This document shows, piece after piece, positions 1 to 6,027 of a DNA stretch of 7,456 bases; the first letter of the stretch is position 1, and every line of letters begins with the position of its first letter. A program made the translations under genes and the position numbers. The DNA comes from CAYNTG01 sp964400105 (GTDB lineage: Bacteria; UBP14; UBA6098), in assembly GCA_964400105.1 (NCBI GenBank), contig CAYNTG010000102.1, positions 1 to 7,456 on the forward strand. The letters run 5' to 3'. The notes beneath the pieces were generated by a model. It worked only from the letters and a program-made list of their open reading frames with translations. It made no database searches and was not told where the DNA came from.

Positions 1-51
1 GGGTGAGCAGCTCTTCCGACGCTCCGCATCGATTTATTTACTTCGTCTTCC

Positions 52-80
52 AATATAATATGCTTCTCGTTCTTTCGCAA
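52..80 (-). promoter_or_regulatory. Leftward sigma-70-like promoter at window edge
   Basis: On the minus strand there is TTGCGA (80-75), a 17-base spacer, then TATATT (57-52), followed by GGAA. This is a good housekeeping-type promoter with optimal spacing in an AT-rich stretch. Transcription would start near position 45 and leave the window. The first ATG downstream is at 29-27 and gives only nine codons before the edge (MRSVGRAAH), without a good ribosome-binding site, so neither a protein nor an RNA product can be named. Bases 1-117 otherwise show nothing codable on the plus strand. The same TATATTGGAA string forms the -10 region of the promoter at 5991-6019, which raises confidence. Confidence 0.45.
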
Positions 81-132
81 AGTATTATTTAATTCGCTTC
101 GAGTCGATCAGCGTTAGTTGTCAACGGCAAAT

Positions 133-165
133 AAAAAAGCCCCGGCCAAAAAGACCGGGGCTTTT
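133..165 (-). terminator. Rho-independent terminator of the VWA/T9SS gene
   Basis: A perfect 11-bp stem (AAAAGCCCCGG at 135-145 with CCGGGGCTTTT at 155-165) encloses a nine-base loop. Read on the minus strand, the stem is followed by a T-run (TTTTTTATTTG). It lies about 25 bases past the stop codon of the leftward gene ending at 190, where its terminator is expected. The stem itself ends in TTTT on the plus strand as well, so it may also stop rightward transcription. Confidence 0.9.
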
Positions 166-189
166 ATCCATGCTAAAGATAATAATGTA

Positions 190-3100
190 TTACTTGAGAA
201 GCACGACCTTCTGAACGACCTCGCCGTCCTTCCAGTTCACGCGGACGAAATAGACGCCGCTCGCCTCGTTCGTGGAATGCCAGACGAAGCGATGCGTGCC
301 TGCGGTCATATTGCCGCTTGCGATACGGTCGATCCTGCGTCCAAGCATGTCGTAAAGGCCGACGGAAATATCGCTTTCGTTCGGAACATCGACGGTGACG
401 GTGAACGCGGCGTTGGCCGGATTCGGCTTTACCATAACAGCATATTCGCTCGGAAGCGGCGATGCGAGCTTGAACAGCGCGATATCGCCCTTTTCGAGGA
501 AGAGCTGCGTTCCCTGTTCGAGAACGGTCGTCGCGCCGTCGATCCCGACCTCGATCATCGGCCCTTCAACGCCATTCCATTCGAGCAAACCTGATTTTTC
601 GGTCTTGAAGGTCCAGCTGTCGGTATCCGATTGGATGAGGTCCCACATCTTATAACCATCGAGCATGAGCGCCCCAGAAACGGCGATCTCGCCGTCGGGG
701 CTGGACGGTGGGATACCGCGACTGCATGACTGCGGACCGACGCCTATCGAGTAGCTTTCTCCGGCAAACTCGAACGAAGCCGTCCAATCCGGATCGTCGG
801 CCTTCGCCGAGCGGCTCCCCGGAACGGTCATCGATCCGGGACTCGTCACGAGAACCCAATAACCCTTGCCGGCCTCGATAAACGAAGAAGAAACATACAT
901 CGTTCCATTCCAGCTCATCGGATTGCCTGCGAGACCAGGCGTGCTAGAGTAAGGCGCGCTCGATATGTTTGTGCAGCCTACGAGATTCCATCCGGTGTTC
1001 AGCGGAACCTCATAACTTGGAACCGGAATACCGCCCATCGAATATGTCCCGGCTTCGGTCGAGTAGATCCAATATCCTCGGCCTGCTTCGGCGGAATTCG
1101 TTGAAAAATAGCCTCTCGTTTCGGAATCGTAACCGTAGGCGTGATAAAGCCCGCCCGGGAATATATTCGGAACGATATTCACGCTCGGAATGCACGGGAA
1201 TCCGACGAGGTTCCAACCGATTTGCAGATCGATTTCGTTCACCGTCGGAACGGGACGATCATAGACGATCGTGATAACTTCGCCTGCGGCATAGTTATAT
1301 GAATCGTGATGATGCATCTCGATCATGCCGTTGAGTGTCAATACACCCTCTGGAAGACCGAGGGTAGACCATGTGAGCGTTCCCGGTTCGCCGATAGTAG
1401 CGATTTGCCATGTAACAGGAAGCGGTGCCGGTGCGCGAAGATCGCGTTCGAGCTTATCGACCAATGGATGAGCCGGATCGGAGATCGGGAAATAGGAATT
1501 CGTGCGGTTTGCCGGTAATGGATAGGCTGGAACGTCTATACCCAGATCGTATCCGTCCGTCGCGGCACTCTGCATCCCGAATGTGAGGATCGTGTTGATC
1601 GACGTAACATCACCGTCGAATACCAGATCGTGTAACCATGTTTCCGGCGACCACCCGACGAGAACCCATCCGTTGTCGATTATTCTATATCCGATATATC
1701 CGCTGTCGATAACGATGCCGTCTTCGGCAAAGATCAGCGGCGTGAACGATGCGCTCGGTGCGTTCGGGTTCACGATAGCATCGAGGAATACCAGAGTATC
1801 GATATCCGCAAGCGCGGTGGTGCCCGATCCAAAGACCGTAACCACGCCGTCGCTCGTATCGATGCCGACCGACCATGTTATCGGTAGCGCGCTGCCGATA
1901 ACGGAAGCGCCGGAGAAAAGCAGAATATCGGGATCGTATTCGATGGAAACCGAGAAATTGTGAGGTGTGAAGCGATTCGGGTTAAACACGATTACCGGCA
2001 ATTGGAATGTGTCGTTCGGCTGAACGATCATCTCCGGAAGATCGAAATCGAGGAAATCGATCACGAAGAACCAGCAGGTTTCGCTCTGATTCGGATCGCA
2101 AAGATCGGGTGCATCCTGCGCACCAACGCAGATAAATGCTGTGTCCCCAGCCGGGAACATCGCCGTGATAGCATCCGCTACCTCCAGCTGGATAGTGTAG
2201 CCGTCGAATGTCAGATGGCTGTCCGAGGTTGGAATCTCGGTTCCGTTGACCGTCATCCACCAACCGTTCAAGATGTCCAATCCGGCGAGATCGTCCACGA
2301 CATTGACACGGACATACGCAGGCGGTCCTCCGATGAGCGCGTCGTTCGTTGGATATGGCGTATCGTAAACCGGCGGCTCCAGATCGACGATAAAGCTCCC
2401 CATCGGCCTATCGTATAACCCGAGACCCGAGGCATCGTCGAGCTGGTATAGCTCGTGCCACACCGTGTCACCGTGATGGAAGAATGAGATCGATTCCGCC
2501 GGTGCCCAGACGAATCCGGTATCCGACAACATCGTCAGGCCATCGCCGTTCCAGCCATACATAACCCAGCCGGGGCCGGTGTTCGTCTTGAATATAAACG
2601 ATGTCGTATCGATAAAACACTTCGACGACATCGAGTATTGAACATATTGATCCGCGCAGGTTGTGATCGCCATATTCGGCGGGAACTCCTTGGTCGCAAC
2701 CGTTCCCTCACAACCGCAGTCCAAGCCGAAGAAAACGCATCCGCCGGTAACGAGGTCCGGTATCGGCGAAACGCCGTCGTTGGCATGGAAAACGGTCAGG
2801 AAACAGAAATCCTCCGAGCTGTCCAGCGGGCATGTGATTGGATCGAACGGCTCCAGCCTCCATGTGAAGAGAACCGTATCCCCCGGTACGATAACGGCGT
2901 GGATATCCGGCACGGTGATTGGATCGAAACACGGCCCGGCGATAAGCTCGCCCTCGACGTCGTAAATCGGCGATGTTCCGGTGTTGATCACCGCGACGCT
3001 GATGCTCTGATAGTCGCGGATGAACTCGATGACTTCGCTGAAAATCGTCGTCCACGAAGCAGTTGATAGGTTATACCACTTTCCGCCGGTAGTCTCCGCA

Positions 3101-3849
3101 GAAAGTTCATACCAATCGGAATGATACGGAGCGGCGGGCACGCCGGTCCCCCAGGCAGGTGGCATCCTTGTGATATTGAAAAGGATGAATCCGCCGTCCA
3201 ATAGCTCGTCGAGGATATCGTCCTTGTCCTCGTTCGAATGGCATTGCCCGCAACCGTCTCCCTTCTCGCAGAAAACAGCATCTATGAAGCCGATGATGAT
3301 CTTCATGGAGAGAAGACGCCAGTCATAAAAACGCATAACCGCCGCAAGCCCGTCGAGATATTCCTCCGGTGTGTCCGCGCCGCCGGAGGCGCCACATCCG
3401 GCAAGTTCCGCTTGAAATGCAGTGATATCATCGGTCATTTCGTAGAACGGATGTGGAGTCGATAGATCGAAATCCCACATACCCTTCGTGCTGTCGGCAA
3501 AGGGACATGCGCCGAAACGACTATCGTATCCGGCGGTATCCAGCCCCATAGCAAAACTACCGATAGTCGTTCTGACTGCGGCAATCGTTCCGCCCATCGA
3601 ACCGGACGAGTCAACAATGAAACCGACATCGACGCCGCCGGTATCGAAATGGCAGCTGATGTAAAAAACAAAATCCTCTCCGCCGAAAACGTCCAAATCG
3701 GCGCCGGTCATTCCCTGCTCGCCGAGATATGTTCTCCCGTGATGGACAAAGCCCATATTCCCCGGCGAAAGCGGAGAACGCGACTCCGCCATTATAACGC
3801 CCGCCAGTGCGAGCATAATCGACAATGCGATCACAAATTTTTGATTCAT
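190..3849 (-). CDS. Secreted VWA / cohesin-like multidomain protein with T9SS C-terminal sorting domain
   Basis: This 1219-residue exported protein is probably released or anchored at the cell surface by type IX secretion. Residues 1-21 are a Sec signal peptide (cleavage near MA-ES). Residues 73-283 form a von Willebrand A domain with the MIDAS signature DSSGS (D80, S82, S84), a GGADTPEE segment (T160) and a strand ending in D190. Residues 285-600 look like beta-sandwich repeats. Residues 607-725 resemble a cohesin domain (a YDPDILLFSGAS-type strand, then SDGVVTVFGSG). Residues 755-865 hold a TDGYDLGIDVP-type region seen in secreted proteins of candidate phyla. Two GWNLVG repeats follow (877-940, 952-1011). 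Residues 1132-1219 are a Por-secretion tail (PNP, LYDMLGRRI, SGVYFVRV, QKVVLLK). The start at 3849 is supported by GGAGGAG just upstream. VWA suggests metal-dependent protein binding; an enzymatic role is not visible. A strong terminator follows. Domain calls are by eye: VWA and T9SS tail are firm, cohesin-like is probable. Confidence 0.93.
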   Translation of the reverse strand: MNQKFVIALSIMLALAGVIMAESRSPLSPGNMGFVHHGRTYLGEQGMTGADLDVFGGEDFVFYISCHFDTGGVDVGFIVDSSGSMGGTIAAVRTTIGSFAMGLDTAGYDSRFGACPFADSTKGMWDFDLSTPHPFYEMTDDITAFQAELAGCGASGGADTPEEYLDGLAAVMRFYDWRLLSMKIIIGFIDAVFCEKGDGCGQCHSNEDKDDILDELLDGGFILFNITRMPPAWGTGVPAAPYHSDWYELSAETTGGKWYNLSTASWTTIFSEVIEFIRDYQSISVAVINTGTSPIYDVEGELIAGPCFDPITVPDIHAVIVPGDTVLFTWRLEPFDPITCPLDSSEDFCFLTVFHANDGVSPIPDLVTGGCVFFGLDCGCEGTVATKEFPPNMAITTCADQYVQYSMSSKCFIDTTSFIFKTNTGPGWVMYGWNGDGLTMLSDTGFVWAPAESISFFHHGDTVWHELYQLDDASGLGLYDRPMGSFIVDLEPPVYDTPYPTNDALIGGPPAYVRVNVVDDLAGLDILNGWWMTVNGTEIPTSDSHLTFDGYTIQLEVADAITAMFPAGDTAFICVGAQDAPDLCDPNQSETCWFFVIDFLDFDLPEMIVQPNDTFQLPVIVFNPNRFTPHNFSVSIEYDPDILLFSGASVIGSALPITWSVGIDTSDGVVTVFGSGTTALADIDTLVFLDAIVNPNAPSASFTPLIFAEDGIVIDSGYIGYRIIDNGWVLVGWSPETWLHDLVFDGDVTSINTILTFGMQSAATDGYDLGIDVPAYPLPANRTNSYFPISDPAHPLVDKLERDLRAPAPLPVTWQIATIGEPGTLTWSTLGLPEGVLTLNGMIEMHHHDSYNYAAGEVITIVYDRPVPTVNEIDLQIGWNLVGFPCIPSVNIVPNIFPGGLYHAYGYDSETRGYFSTNSAEAGRGYWIYSTEAGTYSMGGIPVPSYEVPLNTGWNLVGCTNISSAPYSSTPGLAGNPMSWNGTMYVSSSFIEAGKGYWVLVTSPGSMTVPGSRSAKADDPDWTASFEFAGESYSIGVGPQSCSRGIPPSSPDGEIAVSGALMLDGYKMWDLIQSDTDSWTFKTEKSGLLEWNGVEGPMIEVGIDGATTVLEQGTQLFLEKGDIALFKLASPLPSEYAVMVKPNPANAAFTVTVDVPNESDISVGLYDMLGRRIDRIASGNMTAGTHRFVWHSTNEASGVYFVRVNWKDGEVVQKVVLLK

Positions 3850-3885
3850 ATCTCCTCCTCGATAAGTGACTTACAGCTCGACCTT

Positions 3886-3907
3886 GAATGCTCCTTCGAA
3901 GGCATTC
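3886..3907 (-). promoter_or_regulatory. Palindrome in the leader of the VWA/T9SS gene
   Basis: GAATGC (3886-3891) and GCATTC (3902-3907) face each other around a perfect 10-bp palindrome, CCTTCGAAGG (3893-3902). The element sits about 40-60 bases upstream of the ATG at 3849 and downstream of the candidate promoter. It could be a repressor operator or an RNA hairpin in the 5' leader. The ribosome-binding site (GAGGAGGAGA, 3860-3851) lies outside the symmetric element. Confidence 0.4.
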
Positions 3908-3913
3908 CTTTTC

Positions 3914-3954
3914 CTTATATCCTTATAAATTACAACACAGATTTCAATTGTCAA
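3914..3954 (-). promoter_or_regulatory. Possible promoter of the VWA/T9SS gene
   Basis: On the minus strand a perfect -35 hexamer TTGACA (3954-3949) precedes an AT-rich stretch with a tandem 8-base repeat, TATAAGGA twice (3927-3912). The best -10 match, TATAAG at 3927-3922, is 21 bases from the -35, which is too far for standard sigma-70. At 17-18 bases only AATTTA or ATTTAT is found. The region is the likely site of transcription initiation, but the exact -10 is unresolved. Confidence 0.3.
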
Positions 3955-3993
3955 CGGATAACTCCAAATAAACGAAGTTTTTAAGCATTTTTT

Positions 3994-4032
3994 TTGCACA
4001 ATATTTATGCGCCAATAATAAAAGATGTGCAA
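3994..4032 (+). promoter_or_regulatory. Inverted repeat TTGCACA / TGTGCAA, possible activator site
   Basis: TTGCACA (3994-4000) and its exact complement TGTGCAA (4026-4032) flank 25 AT-rich bases. Within the left part, TGCACAA followed by TTATGCG (3995-4011) forms a 17-base imperfect dyad that matches the NtrC-type consensus TGCACCAWWWTGGTGCA at 13 of 17 positions by my alignment. The sites lie roughly 55-90 bases upstream of the sigma-54 -24 element, a usual place for enhancer-binding activators. The binding protein is unknown. Confidence 0.35.
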
Positions 4033-4038
4033 TCCAAG

Positions 4039-4057
4039 TTTCAACACGATGTTGCAA
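4039..4057 (+). promoter_or_regulatory. Second dyad upstream of the sigma-54 promoter
   Basis: TTTCAACA-CGA-TGTTGCAA has eight-base arms with a three-base centre and a single arm mismatch. Its right arm runs into the perfect 8-bp palindrome GTTGCAAC (4051-4058). It is centred about 38 bases before the -24 box. Together with the inverted repeat at 3994-4032 it gives a cluster of similar half-sites (TTGCA/TGCAA). This is plausible as tandem activator binding, though closer to the promoter than most enhancer sites. Confidence 0.35.
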
Positions 4058-4083
4058 CTCCTTGTAAATCAACATGTTACGTT

Positions 4084-4103
4084 TTGGCACGCTTAGTGCA
4101 CTA
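4084..4103 (+). promoter_or_regulatory. Sigma-54 (RpoN) -24/-12 promoter
   Basis: The string TTGGCACG-CTTA-GTGCA matches the established sigma-54 consensus YTGGCACG-N4-TTGCW with one mismatch (G for the first T of TTGC). The invariant GG (4086-4087) and GC (4098-4099) have exact spacing. Counting from the -12 C predicts initiation near 4111. That gives a 22-base leader containing GGAGG (4121-4125), seven bases before the ATG at 4133. Dyad sites lie upstream as needed for an enhancer-binding ATPase. No sigma-70 promoter of comparable quality is visible in 3961-4130. Confidence 0.7.
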
Positions 4104-4132
4104 TGTCTTTATGAAACCAAGGAGGTTTTTAA

Positions 4133-5014
4133 ATGGAAACGAAAATAAAACTGGTCGGCTTTTTTCTCTGGATGATTATCCTGCTTTTTTTAACGTCCGG
4201 GTGCGATATGGTCATCGTCGATAACGATCCTTATTACGATCCATATTGCTATGACTGCTATTGCGATTGCACTCCGCCGCCGGTTCCCAACGGGGTTCAC
4301 TCGATAACGGGCGATAACTATGTTTATCTCTATTGGAACCCTGCATCGACATGGGATCTCTCAGGCTACGATGTCTATCGCGGCAGTTCCCCGACCGGCT
4401 ATTATGAATATATCGGATCGACTCCATGCGCGAGCTTCAACGATGCTTACGCCGATAACGGCGAAACATATTATTACGCCATAGCCAGCTATGATGTTTG
4501 CGGCAACGAGAGCGAGCTTTCCACCGATCTAATATACGATACGCCGCGCCCGGAGGGGCACAGCTATTATCTCTGGGCATCGGAGTATTATCCTGACGAC
4601 GGCGGTTACGATCTCTCGGAATTCGCCGTTGTCGGTTGGGATCACCCGTCCTGCGACTTCTTTTTCGGACACGATTCCATTGGATATTACATTTGCGCGG
4701 CCAACGATTACACGGACATCCTCGATTATGGATATGCCACGAGCCTTTCGGACGTGGATGTCGCGCCGGAGAGCGGATGGAGCGCTTCCGCCGCCATCAA
4801 CGCCGTTGCGGGTCACGCGTTCGTTTTCTGGACGGCAGATAACCATTTCGCGACCCTCCTGATCCGCGATATCACAGGCGAAAGGCTCACCTTTGATTGG
4901 GCTTATCAAACAGACACCGGCAACCCGGAGCTTCGGCCTTCACGTAGTGTTATCGATAGAAGAGAAAATCGCAAATTCAGCAGGGGGCTTCTCGCTTCCT
5001 CGAAGGGAGAATAA
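4133..5014 (+). CDS. Fibronectin type III domain lipoprotein, function unknown
   Basis: This is a 293-residue predicted lipoprotein. The N-terminus has a charged start, a hydrophobic core (residues 8-20) and a lipobox-like TSGC with C24 as the lipidated cysteine; threonine at -3 is slightly unusual. Residues 25-49 are a short acidic linker crowded with Tyr and Cys (NDPYYDPYCYDCYCDC). Residues 50-138 fit a fibronectin type III fold (PPPVPNGV, YVYLYWNPA, DLSGYDVYRG, YYYAIASYDVCGNES). Residues 143-262 are an aromatic beta-rich region ending in HAFVFWTADNHFATLLI and LTFDWAYQTDTGNPEL, of a kind I associate with FN3 proteins of candidate phyla. The tail is basic. The start is fixed by GGAGG seven bases upstream and by the signal sequence. 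It is the first gene behind the sigma-54 promoter, and the next gene starts one base after its stop. FN3 implies binding or structure, not catalysis. Confidence 0.88.
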   Translation: METKIKLVGFFLWMIILLFLTSGCDMVIVDNDPYYDPYCYDCYCDCTPPPVPNGVHSITGDNYVYLYWNPASTWDLSGYDVYRGSSPTGYYEYIGSTPCASFNDAYADNGETYYYAIASYDVCGNESELSTDLIYDTPRPEGHSYYLWASEYYPDDGGYDLSEFAVVGWDHPSCDFFFGHDSIGYYICAANDYTDILDYGYATSLSDVDVAPESGWSASAAINAVAGHAFVFWTADNHFATLLIRDITGERLTFDWAYQTDTGNPELRPSRSVIDRRENRKFSRGLLASSKGE

Positions 5015-5015
5015 G

Positions 5016-5987
5016 ATGAAAAAACTAATCATCATCGCATTGATCTCGATCGTTTCGATCGCTTTGTTTCCTCAAACCGCCAACGCCCGCTGGCACATCG
5101 GATTCGGGATATTCTACGACGATTGCGACTGCTACTTCGGCGATCCCGATCCATGGGGACCGTGGTGGGAATGCCCTTGTTACTGGGATGTCTGGGAATG
5201 GTGCGAATGGCATCCGTATTGGATGTGGCCCTATTGGTGCCGCCGCTATGTCGATTTTCACTATAGCAGATGCGGACACTACTACTATGTCTATTACGAC
5301 CACTACATTCCGCATGGCTCGCGCGTCTTCGTCGATGGTGTATATCGATACCGTTACGCGGTGGATATGAGAGGGTCGTTCAGCATCGCCGAACGCATTC
5401 CGCGCCGAAGCGGTCTCGAGCGTCCAAGCCCAACCGGCTCGCCGATGCCGGAGGTTGCAAGTCGGGTGCTGTCCGATCTCGGCCCGGAATATCGTGTGAA
5501 AACGGTGGCCGCACACGCTGCGCCTCCGAGCCTGAGACCGAACGAAACCGTCGATCCGATCTCGAACGAGAGGCCGTCCGCTTCCGGCGAATTGAGAATG
5601 GCTACAAGCTCGATACCGGTCATCGGATCGAACGCCGAACCGGTCGATATCAGGAGAGTCGAAGGCGAAATCTTCGAAAAAACATCGGCTATCGAAGCAC
5701 CAGATGGAGCGGTTACCATAACCCGATACAACCCCGATACGATCCATAAAAAGGAAGCTCCACAGCCAACTCGCATCGAGAAGCCAACGGTTCCGGCGAG
5801 CACAATAAAATCCAAGGATAACGAGAAACCTTCAAGCTCGATAGGGATTTCGAAAAGCAGCACGATCCGCGAGAAAACACCATCGCGCTCGACGCCATCG
5901 AATCCTACAACATCGAAATATCAAAGCTCTAATCGAACAAAAACGCCATCGACGAACCGAACGACGGTTTCGTCGAGGTCGAAGTGA
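5016..5987 (+). CDS. Secreted Trp/Tyr/Cys-rich protein with basic Ser/Thr-rich tail, unknown function
   Basis: I do not recognise this 323-residue protein. Residues 1-24 are a classical signal peptide (cleavage after TANA). Residues 25-115 are remarkable: 11 tryptophans between residues 26 and 74, seven cysteines (C37, C39, C53, C55, C63, C75, C86), and clusters of Tyr and His (PWGPWWECPCYWDVWEWCEW; HYYYVYYDHY). Residues 116-225 are ordinary, with VDMRGSFSIAERIPRRSG at their start. Residues 226-323 are a low-complexity, positively charged Ser/Thr/Pro/Lys-rich tail, likely disordered. The ATG at 5016 is chosen over an in-frame upstream ATG at 4893 because it has a ribosome-binding site (GAAGGGAGA, 5002-5010) and begins the signal peptide; the longer form would overlap the previous gene. 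The one-base gap implies translational coupling with the lipoprotein. A structural surface or envelope role is inference. Confidence 0.85.
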   Translation: MKKLIIIALISIVSIALFPQTANARWHIGFGIFYDDCDCYFGDPDPWGPWWECPCYWDVWEWCEWHPYWMWPYWCRRYVDFHYSRCGHYYYVYYDHYIPHGSRVFVDGVYRYRYAVDMRGSFSIAERIPRRSGLERPSPTGSPMPEVASRVLSDLGPEYRVKTVAAHAAPPSLRPNETVDPISNERPSASGELRMATSSIPVIGSNAEPVDIRRVEGEIFEKTSAIEAPDGAVTITRYNPDTIHKKEAPQPTRIEKPTVPASTIKSKDNEKPSSSIGISKSSTIREKTPSRSTPSNPTTSKYQSSNRTKTPSTNRTTVSSRSK

Positions 5988-5990
5988 TTC

Positions 5991-6019
5991 TTGACAAATC
6001 TATTTACGTGGAATATATT
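5991..6019 (+). promoter_or_regulatory. Near-perfect sigma-70 promoter, leaderless arrangement
   Basis: TTGACA (5991-5996), a 17-base spacer and TATATT (6014-6019) match the housekeeping consensus at 11 of 12 positions with optimal spacing. It begins three bases after the stop codon of the preceding gene. Initiation is expected about seven bases past the -10, around 6026, and the ATG of the next gene is at 6028, so the transcript would have almost no leader. The only Shine-Dalgarno-like bases are GGAA at 6020-6023. Confidence 0.75.
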
Positions 6020-6027
6020 GGAATGAA

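Noticed and set aside
118..594. Plus-strand open frame of 158 codons
   Set aside because: It lies antisense to the T9SS tail of the large leftward gene, begins with a TTG beside the terminator, and its translation has no domain or signal. It is a shadow of the coding strand.
2638..3066. Plus-strand open frames of 142 and 100 codons
   Set aside because: They are antisense to the middle of the large gene, with arginine-rich composition typical of shadow frames and no ribosome-binding site.
118..3957. Shared 10-mer TTGTCAACGG at 118-127 and 3948-3957 flanking the large gene
   Set aside because: It could suggest a target-site duplication or repeated -35 element, but it is short, lies in plausible regulatory sequence at one end only, and the gene between shows no mobile-element feature.
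3649..3984. Plus-strand open frame of 111 codons spanning the start of the large gene
   Set aside because: It covers the signal peptide region and leader of the leftward gene in antisense and resembles no protein.
3994..4224. Plus-strand open frame of 76 codons across the sigma-54 promoter
   Set aside because: It runs through the regulatory region and overlaps the lipoprotein start. It has no ribosome-binding site and no recognisable features.
4893..5015. Longer start for the aromatic-rich protein at 4893
   Set aside because: It would overlap the lipoprotein gene by 122 bases and bury the signal peptide. The ATG at 5016 has a ribosome-binding site and starts the signal sequence.
5025..5863. 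Minus-strand open frames of 240 and 169 codons
   Set aside because: Both are antisense to the aromatic-rich protein. Their length follows from its unusual codon content, and neither has a signal, domain or ribosome-binding site.
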